A stretch of DNA of 64,000 nt from Paragonimus skrjabini miyazakii (lineage: Eukaryota; Platyhelminthes; Trematoda; Plagiorchiida; Troglotrematidae): assembly GCA_014338405.1 (NCBI GenBank), contig JTDE01002037.1, forward strand, positions 55,615 through 119,614. Reading direction: 5' to 3'. The position numbers and the translations under genes are program-made. Shown here one piece after another: positions 1 to 11,700 of the stretch. The notes under the pieces are model-generated. The model saw only the letters and a list, made by a program, of their open reading frames with translations, ran no database searches and was not told the DNA's origin. Every line of letters starts with the position of its first letter. Position 1 is the stretch's first letter.

Positions 1-458
1 TGAACGGGATGGAAGCCTTGCTGATGTTGAATCTGCTTCGTTGGCTGAGTCACGTCCATCGGGTGGGCGATGACCGTATTTCGAAGCAGGTGTTATATGG
101 ACAACTGAGATCAGGTAAGCGAAGTCCTGGTGGCCCAAAGCTGAGATACCAGGATGCTGTGCAGGTAAGTCTTTCAGGTTGTAAAATTGATTTTAGATGT
201 TGGGAAGACTTAGCGTTGAACCGGACTGTCTGGAGGAATACGATTCGGACGGGCGTCCGCGAGTTCAACGGGCAGTTATTGCGCGGTCGAGAACGAAATC
301 GCGCGGTACGCAAGGGAACCATTGGTGCCGTAGGTCGTGGTGACATGACTATATGGCGTTGTGATGTGTACGACCGTGAATGCACTGGCCGTTTGGGATT
401 GGTTGGTCACCAGCGTACTCATAATGCACCGTCGGCGAAGAGACAACGAGTACGTTAG
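1..458 (+). mobile_element. LINE (non-LTR retrotransposon) ORF2 C-terminal fragment
   Basis: The reading frame from position 9 to the TAG at 456-458 carries LRWLSHVHRVGDDRISKQVL, GKRSPGGPKLRYQDAV and CWEDLALNRTVWRNTIRTG. This is the conserved block at the C-terminus of a widespread LINE type (WLGHVHRM, GKR..GRPKLRYKD, W..LA.DR..WR). A degenerate C2H2-like end follows (CDVYDRECTGRLGLVGHQRTH). RWLSHV and SPGGP for the usual RWLGHV and VGRP show mild decay. The rest of the element lies left of the window. Confidence 0.85.
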
Positions 459-773
459 GCTCAGGTATGTCATATCAGCATATCCATTCTGTTTTGTTAG
501 TTATTGCATCGACCAAGACCGTGGTCGTTGGACAACTAATCCACTTCTCTTTTCAGAAACGTGAGTGTCTATAGTCTTCTACTCATTCTTTTCTTGAGCT
601 TTGTTGGTGTATTGAATGATGAATCATTTGCCTTATCTTTTTGTAGTTCAACTTTGAATTTTCTTTTTCAACTTTATTCTCTTTAGAATGCGATAACATG
701 CACTCATATACTGAAATGCTTCCTGTGTTACACTTTACATATCTTTCTTCCTAGTATAGATCTTGTCATTGCA

Positions 774-1010
774 AGTGGGATAAGGGTTTCCTTTTCGTGC
801 TAGCCATTCAATTGGCTAACCAGCATTGGCCGGCTGGACACAAAGGCCTCACTCACACACCTACTGGTCTTATTTCTTCGGGTTTACACCGGATACGTTG
901 TGTGTGAGTGAAACCGTAAGCGGCGCAGCGCAAGCCACTTGGGGTGATGGTTTAAGGCGCAGGCGTCCTTTGGCTTTGGTCACTGTGACAGGCTAAGCCG
1001 TTTCGGATGC
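774..1010 (+). repeat. Unclassified dispersed repeat, copy 1
   Basis: This shares an ordered series of words with 2427-2650: GATAAGGGTTTC, a TTGGC..ACCAG.TTGGCC.GCTGGA block, AAAG.CCT..CTCACAC, TTCTTTCGGGTT-like sequence, GAGTGAAACCGT.AG, GGCGTCC and TTTGGTCA.TG. The two copies are diverged and in the same orientation. No coding capacity or terminal repeats are visible. It could be a LINE 5' or 3' UTR, or a SINE. Confidence 0.6.
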
Positions 1011-2426
1011 CGCCAACCATATATCCAACAGGCCCTATCTGGCCTTATAGTATATTTGTAGGCATTTTCAGCGTGATTGTGATTAAAACATTTGTAATTA
1101 GTCCAAAATGGAGTATATCTGGGTGCCATGATTTTAGCAATTATTTCGGATGGGGGTGTACTACATACGTCTCGCTGTGTGTAGACCGCGTAACTAGGAC
1201 ATTGTCTCAAACACTGGACAATTTTACTGGTTGTATATACCAATAGGATATTCAAGTACGGTTTTGATTGCAATGATAACTAAATATGTACACAGTAAAT
1301 TGCCACGAAAGATATTCACTTTTCAACATACCAACTGTCCGAACTCATACAACAACGTATCTAATCAGCTGATTTGGAAACATTTACATCAGGGTAAGTA
1401 GCTCAGGAATATCTTTTCCATGGTTTACAACAGTGTTAATGTCGTTCGCTTCTTAATTCCGTTATTTACATCAGAGTTAATGGCAGTATGTGTACAATTG
1501 TAATTATCTGTATGTCACCAAAATGACCAGTATAGGAGAGTAAAATATGTCTGTCTCAATTTAACCATTGGGGTTTGACGTTTGGGCTACACTAACGTTA
1601 AATTCCGAGGAGGCTCTTGAATGTGTAATATCGCAGCTGAATGGGCTAATTATTATAATATATATATATAATATATATTAGTTATGTCACTGAACTGTGT
1701 CAGCACACTGCGCAGTAAATCATATTTCTGCTACGCTGCATAAGAAAATACTCTTTCTATAAGTAAACGTATAAATGCTATAACTATGGTTTCATTTTAT
1801 CTTTGAACTATAAGTACAAACAAAACACGTCTGAAATATGAAGGTACAGAATGTTATACTTACTGTCTGAATAGCTACACGAAAGCTGTTGGCTGCCTTT
1901 TGAAAGAAAAGAAACAAATGGAAGCTTGTCTTAACAGAAATGGGAACACAGATGACACCAAATATGGAAAATGAATTTTAATAAAAAATTGAAAACTTCA
2001 GCTTCTTTGAAAGATTGATTCCTTGAATAGCATTCCATAACAAGCGCCCCTGAATTGATTTTGTGTTAGAACCGCCAAGTAATAAATGCTATCGACTGTA
2101 CAGATAAAGTTTCCGATTGAAAATGTTGTCAGTCGTATAACGAACACACTGTAAACCGGTTTTAATTGTTCAGGTCTTCAAACTGACTATTCATTTTTGC
2201 TTGACGACATCTCAAAATATGCTATTGTGTGACAGCTTTTTTTGTCAAGATTTAGAACAGCTGGACGGCTCAAATATTTTTTCAGGTCTGTTCATATCTG
2301 TGTACGAACTGGTGTCGTATGACTTACACACTTCTGTACCGAAACTCATTTTGTCCCATATTTACAATATTTTTCTTCATGGTCTAGAATTTGCCAATGT
2401 CACATTTCCATTTATCGTATCCCAGA

Positions 2427-2650
2427 GATAAGGGTTTCAATTTCAATTTAGCCTATCGTCTGGCCAACCAGTGTTGGCCAGCTGGATCACAAAGACCTTC
2501 GCTCACACGATTCCTGTTGTTATTCTTTCGGGTTCACACTGGATGCAAGCTGTGAGAGTGAAACCGTGAGTGGCATATCGTAAGTCGAATGTGGTCACCG
2601 TTATGTGGTAACGGCGTCCCTAGTCTTTGGTCAGTGACACTGGCTAATCC
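2427..2650 (+). repeat. Unclassified dispersed repeat, copy 2
   Basis: This is the direct repeat partner of 774-1010, about 1.65 kb downstream. Similarity is clearest in the first 150 bases and fades after TTTGGTCAGTGACACTGGCT. The following 200 bases read as an open minus-strand frame (2534-2884) without recognisable domains, which I treat as part of the repeat. Confidence 0.6.
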
Positions 2651-3689
2651 GGAAATGGATGTTATCGGTTGGTATTTAACAAGTCCCATGGTTAGATTAG
2701 CGCACAGTATGAACGGAGTGAATGATCGAATCCGATGACTATTAAATGAATGTGGGAATGATATCAGAAAAGCATGCCATCCGGCAGATAGGGGCTGGCG
2801 ATCACTGCCGTAGTCGCCCCATGCGTTGGGTGTGGCTGATGAGTTATTCAGTGCACCGTCGTTCCACATGGAAAACCAGATCACTACAACTGAATTTCTA
2901 AAATATTTGACTCCTTTCTCTTCGGATGGAATTTCGGTTGGATAATAGTATGGAACGGCAACTAAAGCGCTTCAAGAATTCGGCCCTCACAAACAATTGT
3001 GTAGACTATAATTACGAAATCGAATGCGGTAGGTATGATGCCGGTTAGATAAGAAGAGCAAGCAACTAAAAGTGCGTTTTCTGGACACATGGGGGCACGC
3101 ATGTTGTCGTCCAAAACCACGCATTCCCACTTGATAGGTCAGAAAAAGAGTTGGCTACACACTGTCAGAAAGTCAAAGCGTCTGTTTTGACCGAGCCTCA
3201 GTGACACGTAAACGTCTGCTTTCTCATGCAAAATAATGCTGTGCTGACTGTCTCGTTATCCACACCCAGCGCGCATGTGTCAGCCTTATGGGCAGTGTCG
3301 CGCGTATTGATATATAATACCAGGTACAAACACTTCTCATCTACACCCGTGTCAATTCCGCTTACTGGCAATCGGATTCGGGCAATCATTGACGACGTAC
3401 TGCACGTTGACCTATCCAGGGTGGAAACCGTTTGATCTGTGTCTCTTCGTCGATAGGAATTTCGGTATAACACTCCCAACGAAGGCCGCCAGAAGTGCAT
3501 AAACGTATTACATCACAGTTTGCTCGTACCGTCGTGTTATTCTCAGTTCATTGTTCAACTGCGTAAACACCATCATCTACGGTTCAGAAGGCCTGGGGTT
3601 GCAATCGTGGGAACGGATCACAAACACACTTTGGGAGAGGACGCAACCTTGCTCCACAAAGACTTGTTAACAACTTTACGCTCGTGTGC

Positions 3690-4330
3690 ATAAGCTTCGG
3701 ACTGACTGTCAGACTGGTGGTTATATGAAATGAACGTCAGGATGTCGGTGGTACTCCAACTTTCCTATTGGTGAGTGCACTCTAGGTGCAAAAAGCCACA
3801 TCTACTGAGACACTACAGTCTACAACAGCCCGACACCTGACGCCGAGGTTAATCATTTTATTGATAAGGCAGCATCAAGGATGACCGGACTGTAAACCAT
3901 GGTACAGAAAAATCTCATGCTGACTGATAACCCCGAGATAAAATTGTACCAAGTTTGTGTGCTCAACTTTGTAGCCATACTCAAACACCACACAGATGTA
4001 AGGGACATTGTCTAAGTACATTCCATCCATGTTGCCGCAAATTATTCACCTATGTCAGCTATTGAAAACGAGTATCAAAAGAGAATGTCCTGGATGCATT
4101 CTTTACTCAACTGAAAAGACTGATGGTGATTGAATGAATGATTGAGGGCCGAATCCCTAGAAACACGTACGATAAACTGGTCACTGGCCTTAAGTCACAC
4201 GGAAGAACAACCTAGCCCTGTAGTATGTAGACAACCCAGACAAGAAGGCTAGTAACAAAAGCATTTCTGGGAGAAGTGATAGTAGATCGCAGCATGCAGA
4301 AGTTGAGTATGGAACCAGATGTGTTGAAGT
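3690..4330 (+). mobile_element. Decayed LINE 3' region, same type as 1-458
   Basis: Broken plus-strand frames give IDKAASRMTGL, NLMLTDNPEIKLYQVCVLN and then RMNDWRIPKNTYDKLVTGL-like text. These match the order of the LINE segment between the reverse transcriptase and the WLGHVHRM block (AAS.M..L, NR.LT..TK...Y.ACVLS). Stops and indels occur throughout. The element is dead, and older than the copy at the left edge. Confidence 0.5.
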
Positions 4331-4418
4331 TTGTTTTAGGCAGACGGATCAAATGTGGTGGCAGAAAATAGAATATGGGCTTTAGAGATCGACATCGGCA
4401 CAGGTAATAGTCAGCTTG

Positions 4419-5402
4419 TCACTCATCTGTGGCAGCTACATTCAAGTCTTCTTTTTCAGTATCAGATTGCACAAGCACATCAGTAGCTTTGAGATAGTGC
4501 CATGAGCGCAGTAACCTATTGAATGAAGTAGGTATTTACCAATCTGTTTCAAATGCATATCCACTTTGACACCTGGACTCACACTACAGATATGTGCTAA
4601 AAGGAAAGTACCTCCATCGGTGAGATCAGTTTTAAGTAGAATAGCCAAGAAGTTACCATCAATGAGAAATCTGTGAGCAAACAGAAGTGGTACCCAAGCT
4701 ATATTCAAAACTGCTTCTGACTATGTTTTTTTTTACAAAGTATTTTGAATATTTCGTGGATAAACTGAACTAGTGAGTAAACCCTATGCAACGTTTTTGT
4801 AATCCAGACTGATTGACGATTTGGTATGTGACAATCATATGGTTAAAGCAAAGATTATATACAATGAATGTTTTACTATGAACAAAAAAAAGGATTAATA
4901 CAACATATCAGCACATGTTTTGATAAATTGAAAATTGCTTACTTTTGTTTTTGAGAATAAAGTTGCGTGGATTGTCTTTGTAAATACAGAATACGATATT
5001 AGTACTTATCACAAACAATAGAGGAAAGGTATTTCTTCATGTCTGTTTTATTATGTTTAGACCGTTCCATTAAAAAATGTTCATAATTCTCTTAAGTTCA
5101 TACTAACTTTCGAGGACATGGGTGGAAATATCGAGTGTAAATCAATCGTTTCTGTTAATCAGAAAGGCATACGAAGTACTTAGGACTATTGCTTTAAAAT
5201 TGCTTACGCCATCACTAAGGATACACTAAACATATTTGATAAACTTAAACGATTAGCAAAACTATCATACTAAAAATGAACGGTTTTTGGAGGTGTCATG
5301 TTTAACCACAATTTCAGCTTCTAGTAATATCTCCTCGTTTTTAACATGTTCCAGGTCAAAGTCGTTTCCGGGTCAACCTTGTGCACATACCAGCCGACAA
5401 AG
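4419..5402 (-). other. Exon-like fragments downstream of the IF tail, unresolved
   Basis: Three further minus-strand pieces could finish a lamin-tail domain. The first is 5402-5346 (FVGWYVHKVDPETTLTWN, in phase after exon 8 across a 72 bp gap with a weak acceptor). The second is 4670-4540, bounded by GCTCACAG and GATTG|GTAAAT and ending SVSPGVKVDMHLKQ. The third is 4515-4419 (LLRSWHYLKATDVLVQSD to a TGA stop). The second and third are only 24 bases apart and in different frames, so they cannot be spliced as they stand. Competing open frames exist in the same bases. I list this as a candidate region only. Confidence 0.18.
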
Positions 5403-5474
5403 CTCATAAGCAGCTACATCTCTACGGACAACTGGGCGTTGGCTGAAGTGATGATATCCACACTAATGACTCAC

Positions 5475-5589
5475 TTTTCACAAGTTGGGCGTGGTTCACA
5501 ACAAGCGGACAATTGAACTATAGTCATACTATGTATTAACAATGTTGAACCATTTAATGACTCAATGAACACACGGTATGTAAACAATG
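5475..5589 (-). CDS. Possible IF gene exon 8: start of a diverged tail domain
   Basis: A 61 bp intron with GTAAGC at its start and CTTGAATTAATTCCAG at its end separates this block from exon 7, and the phase fits. The product is LFTYRVFIESLNGSTLLIHS then MTIVQLSACCEPRPTCE, ending AA|GTGAGT. The pattern V-x-I-E-S-x-N-G-S-x-L-x-I-H-S resembles the first strand pair of lamin-tail domains (VAVEEVDEEGKFVRLRNKS). The similarity is faint, and the opposite strand is also partly open here, so chance cannot be excluded. Confidence 0.3.
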
Positions 5590-5650
5590 CTGGAATTAAT
5601 TCAAGCAGAAGGAAAACGTGCACAATTGTGTTAGTCATAACCTCGCTTAC

Positions 5651-5727
5651 CTTCAACCGTTCGTTCAACTAGGTATGACCGCGTAGACTGACCACTCGGT
5701 TCCTCTCGGTCCATCCAACGGCTGACA
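5651..5727 (-). CDS. IF gene probable exon 7: tail linker
   Basis: This is a 77-base block between a strong acceptor (TTTCTTTGACGATCTACTTCCCAG|T) and a consensus donor (GAAG|GTAAGC). Its single leading base completes the codon left open by exon 6 (GT+T, Val), then encodes VSRWMDREEPSGQSTRSYLV and ERTVE. Ser/Arg-rich linkers ending in a basic and acidic stretch like this precede the lamin-tail domain in protostome IFs. The phase match and clean splice signals support it. There is no sequence homology I can quote, and the intron back to exon 6 is 8.2 kb, so the link is inferred. Confidence 0.5.
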
Positions 5728-8700
5728 CTGGGAAGTAGATCGTCAAAGAAAAACCGACAGAATAAAATAGTGGACTTGTAACCGGTATTCAAAGTTTGAG
5801 AACAACACTTCAAACAAAAGGACAGTGACATTCGTAGGAGACGCTTTATTTCCGACTCAGGCGTTTCTACAGACCAGGTGAACAAGATGAATGGTTCGGA
5901 ATATTCAAGGGGTGGATCACTAATATAAATCTGAAGGAAATCATTAAAGTGAACAGAGAAGAGTGTCAAAACCACTTATGAATTCTGTGACACAATGGAG
6001 TGGGTACATGTGAAAGCCAGCTACGTTTGACCGGTACAGGTTTCGGTTACTTTCAACAGAAAGTAGAAAATGATCTGTCACAGGGGTCAAAAACTGCATC
6101 GTATGATAAGTGGCCAACCTGAGTGACATGGTTATATAAAGGCCACAGACTAAGTCGTCAGGAGGATGGACTTTACTTGCGTAACGTTTGGTTCTTATAG
6201 TTCTGTTAACAGTTGAAGCGAAACTTTTCAAAATAGTTACAAACTCTGAACTATCATATGGGCGCCTTTTTGAAGATTAAATTGTCTGCCTTATATTCAA
6301 CGTCTGCTTCACAATTATGAAATGTCTAACCTTGTCATCAGATTCGAAATGATTGTGGGTTGGTTTTAAATTCCACCCGTGAGGTTAGTTAACTTTGGGT
6401 TTTGATTTTCGTGCAGTTAAGCACAAATTTATCGACTATTTCGAAGCGTATTCCAAATGACCATATGATGACTTGATTGGCTAAGTGGTCTACCATTCTT
6501 GGGCATTTCTCGTAAATATCGGCTTGTTCACAAAATTGTCAGTGAAACCCATAAACGTTCTGAGAGTGCACGAACCAGGACACAACTACCGGCCTATTCT
6601 GCTTAACAACAAACATTTAGAGGTGACTGAACAGTGACTGAACGCATGTAAAACACGTACACCCCATGCCAAAGTTATGGGATCCCGGAAAATTTCACCA
6701 GTGTATTTGAAACGAAAAAAAAGTATTTATTTTTTTGTTTTTAACTGACTAAAATAATTATCAGTCATATCTGTTCACGAAGATATCCTCAAATGATTCG
6801 GAGTTTAGTTATTCTGTCATACTTCGGAATCTGAGTACACTGAGTAAATAAAAGTCATGTAGACTCGGATTTTTTCATTATCGCCATAATACATTCTTGA
6901 GTTCGGTCCTTGAGCTGTAGCTCCTATTATCGTTCTATACTTGTCCAGTGAATGGGTCCGAGAAATTCTCGAACACGTTTAGATCAACATTACAGGTAAT
7001 CCTGTATGACACATTGATTCTGATAACGTGAGACGTTCATATTGATATATTGTTTTGAAACAGGTCTACGTTCCTCTTAGCAGTTGATATAAAACTTGAG
7101 ATTATACTAACTTTCCTGAGTAACCAGTGTACTCATCCGTCGTCTGGAATACACTCTTGTCATTTGTCAAACACTTATCACTGATCATTTACTGATTTAT
7201 ATCCAATTCTTCTGTCGTTCACACCAACATCTTTAAGCGTTAAAACAATTCATATTGAATGTCTACTTATTACCACAGTTCACATATTCTTGCTCACATG
7301 TGAGTCGCTGTGCGTTTTTTCAGGTACTGAATATGACCATATTATATACAAGTGGACCATTTCGTCATTCGATACACAATACAGTCAGGGACTATTTGAA
7401 TAATCCACACCGTGCTGTTCAGCTCAAACATTTTACACAACTAAAAATAACAACGCCAACAGAGGAAGTCTGCATCGATTTTGTCGAGCTAAACGTCAAA
7501 ATTGCCGCTCTTTTGTTTATTCCCATTTTCTAATGAACCTCTCGGGAAAGGACTGACAATATAAGTTGACATCTGGAGTCGTTTGGTTAACTCTCATATG
7601 TTCAAGTAACACTACTTAAATTTAGAACATTGTCTTTATCAAACTGTGAGTTTGTTCTCGCGATACGACACATTATGAAATAATCTAATGAAGGAGGACA
7701 ACTTTTTTCTATAACAGTTTTGTTCACAATTTATTTCTCCAGCACATTTCGTTTCATCTCATCAGGTACATACTGCAATCTGTGGGTTTACATAGCAAAG
7801 TTCAATGGACAACGTGAAGCTAAACAACAAAATCAGCAACTACACACACATACATCCCTGCATATCAGGTGCCAGGGCAATCTGGTTCTGATGAACTAGT
7901 ATTTCTATACGCAGAGAGTTGGTTTTCACTTGTTAATTGTTATCATCTCCACGAATTGAAGAAGCCTCCTACTTTTGTTGCGTAACATACTCGAAAGGCC
8001 TTCTCCAGGTTCAGTTGGGGTCGACAGGTCCACAGGTGTCAAGCGATCGAGTGACTTGTCACGTTCTGACTTGAGTCCGAAATTGCGATATCCATGAGAG
8101 TTTTGTGAACCTAAACTAAAATGTGTTCATTGACCCGACTGAGCAACTGCCACTCCGTTCTGCCTATGTAAGTGGCCCGGCACACAAGAATTCATAGATG
8201 ATGTAAGATTTGGCGTTAAGCGGTATTGGTGTTTCCAGAGGTGGTGTTGGGATTCTGGTAGTACTTAAGAGCAGCCCAACTGATGAGATGCAGCGAAATG
8301 TACTCGAGAGATACATTCTGCAAAAAACTGCTTCTGACAGTAGTTCAATAATGCTGATTGCTTTTGTTTGATACAAAATGTGACCGCTTATTCACCTCTG
8401 GGCCATCGGTCTATCTAGATGGTGCCCATATCCTGGCTTGCACATACTCCAAGACTGAAATGTGCTCACGTCACACACAACGTGCGTGTGACTCCAGCGC
8501 CACATGCATACATGTGCTAAAGACGACCCAGCTATTTATGTTTTCTTCATTACTTCGCTATTAACAAATACATGTCAATTAATCTTTTACAAACACGACA
8601 TTTAGTAAGCTCATTTAATTAGAAACGAAAGAATGGACATTCTGCAAGAGACATGCAAGAGACATGTAAAACACAGGGAGGTTTCATAGTTTTGTCACAA

Positions 8701-11700
8701 GGTGTGTGTAGTTGGACGCATATGTACATGTGCCATCCATCCTGTAGTGACCAAATTTTCCCTTCCCATTTCTGACTCAGCGTTAATGCATTCCCATTGG
8801 CTTGCTTAACCAATCGTGTGAGAGCTTAGTCATACCTGACGAGTTTTGCTCCCGCCTACGTTCGCGTATGTTAGTTTAATGTACTGGATACGGAACAGGA
8901 GCAACCCATTAATTTGTTAGATTTACGTACTGGTAATTGATGTGATGAAATCACATATGTTGTTGTGAGTTCGGACAGGTGGAGAGAGGCTGCATACACC
9001 TCGCTCAAATGGTGACTTGAACAGAACAGACATTCCGTAAATACAAACGTTTCTTACACGATGTTATGGCCACCCAGTGAATGGAGATGCTGAGATCAGT
9101 TAGATGCTGAGTAACTACGGGATATCCCAGAAATTGTAGGCAATGGGACAGACAAATAGATTGTTACACGTTTATCTGGCTGAGGAGGTAGGCTTGAAAA
9201 ACGCTGTACTGAAAAATGTATGGGGTCATAAAAAATCGAAAGCAAATATTTTATAGACTTTAAAATAATGCTAACCAATGTGCATCATAAAATGAGTAGA
9301 ATAAATTGAGTTTCATCTCGCTCGTTGCCTTACAAACCACTCAAAAACCCGAAACCAGCTAACACATCTGAGATATTAGGAGGAGGGACAGTTCAAACGG
9401 TGGGTGAGTTTGCAGGCGTTAAAGAGAGAAGGGATTTAGTAACAAGAGATGTAACGTGATTTGAAAAACAAATAACATTTTAGTCCAGTCGTTTGTTTTT
9501 CGGAGCCATTCACGTTAATATTTAGTTCGGTGTATCATCTGTGTATTTTACAACACGAAATATACAGTAGCTTAAAGCATTTCTATGCAAACAGCTGATT
9601 CCAGTGACCACCAGCGAAGTGGTGATAATCTGTCTCGATTCTGCTGATTTTAATCAGCACCATGTACGGTAGAGATTCGAACCCATGACCCGTGTATAAG
9701 TGGTAGGTTATACTCCAAATATCTGTACATTAGATCACGCACCAGTAGTCATCGCGATTGCAGGAAGGTATGTGAATTACTTCCTTTGGGCTGATTTCAA
9801 TCTATGAGCAGAAGAGAGCGCAACCTCTACGGGATGCAATATTCCTACGCAATAAATAAAGCACGGTCTTCACATTCAGATAAGCCTATCTGCTACCCAT
9901 TTCGAAAGGAAGCACTAGACTCGAGTTTCGTTCTTATTAGAGCCCAAAAGTTGTGCATATCTTTGTCGGTAACAGTAACAGTAATTTCAGTCCAACTGAG
10001 AAGTCCTGATCACGGGGTGATCGACTGGATAGTACAGAGTGATTCTGTCCATTCTTCTTTTGAAATGACCGGGCAAGCTAAACACTATTCACACAAAGTT
10101 GTGGTTGAGCGTTTGAATTTGATTATTCGGTCATACCTGTTGTTAGGTTGTTGGCGTTGTGGTTAACACGCTAGTCTCACAAGCACGAGGATCAGAGTGC
10201 AAACTCCGATCCGGACAAGGATATGTACTAATGATGAGCACTAATAAGAGCGAAACTCGAGTCTAGTGCTTCCTTTCGAAGTGGGCTAACCGAAGAGTTT
10301 ATCTGAATGCGAAGGCTGCAGTCAAGTGTGGGTGATGTTTAATTTTGATATAACCTAAATCCCCGAATCTTCCCCAAAGCATGTTCTATTAAAAGTTGAC
10401 CGAAAGTAATACCATTAAGTGGATGCGTAAGGATGGCATGTACAATTACCACCGAGCACGAGTTCGTTTGGACGTCTGCATCCATGATGTATCAAGGATT
10501 AGATATAGATAGATTGTTTTTAGACGGTAAGAATTCTTCTGCTCTAAATCAAATGCCAATCGAATGTTTGGTTTGCAAGTCTTGTTTGCTCCCAGCAACC
10601 GTACATATATAGGAAAACCTGAGATATTTCGACGTGCAGTATTTCCGGTTGTCTAGAAGCAACAGCCAATGGTCTATAAACCGAGAGAGGTTGTTTGAGA
10701 ATCTTGGTTCTTAAAGTCAGGTTGTTGCTATACTCCATAATAGGATACAAAGTTAGTGTTTTAGTCTTTAGCAATATACTCAACAAAGTTGGTTGGCTTC
10801 GGCGGGATTCATTACTATGATTAGAAGAAGCTGCGGTAGATTGTTTGTTTTGCAGTACGAGATGCGTTCAACACGCGAAATGTTGAATGTTTCGTACGTA
10901 GAAAATGAGCATTAAAACGTGTTAAGCAAATATCTAGTAGATGAACCTGCTTTATATCAAGATTAATGTAGGGGCAAAGATGGGGTGCTTCAGGAAGAAT
11001 CTTATTTATAAATTTATCGTGAGCGTTTTGATAGCTTGTGTTGACACATTGAAGAATATTGAATATCCCAACTGCACAAGGAAGAGGGACATGCTTGGAT
11101 AATGCATTATGTCATTCCTAAAGCGTCTAACTTTAGCGAATACAAGAAGATGTCTAGATCACTTTGTGCCAAAATTACGGTAAATGCCTCTCTAGTCAAC
11201 GTAATCATAGTGAGATTACCAGGTTCTGTTTATGTATTGCACACAAGAGAAGACGTCAAAACTAGCAATACATTGTGATAGCTGTCAGAATCATAAAGTG
11301 AGACTCGAGATGATCACCACTGTGTCTTGAAAACAGGATTAGCTACAGCGATAAAAAATGTTTGCTTGGTTGCATGATAATTCAGCTTGCAACAGAACTT
11401 ATGTCATTCACTCAAATCGTTCCATTTGCATTGCACAACAGTGCGAGCACCAAAGGTTATCTGACCCGATGATGAGCTGTTGGCTGACGAAATAAATAAC
11501 CATCTACTTAATGCAAAGGAGATTTGACCTAAACGTTCAGTTGGGATTTTAAACCATCGAGGCTTAACCAAACACTTGACGTTCACCTGCAAGCGAGCAC
11601 TGGACAGATAGAATGTGTAGTTATTTGTAACTGGAGGTGCCAAAGTTTACTGCGCTCTAAATATGCAGGCATGGTGAATTATTCCATAAGGTATGATAGT

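Noticed and set aside
1652..1681. AT-rich palindromic run as an origin or regulatory element
   Set aside because: Short and ordinary for an AT-rich intergenic region.
2534..2884. Minus-strand ORF of 116 residues with several Trp
   Set aside because: It overlaps the unclassified repeat, has no domain or splice context, and does not fit the IF tail phase.
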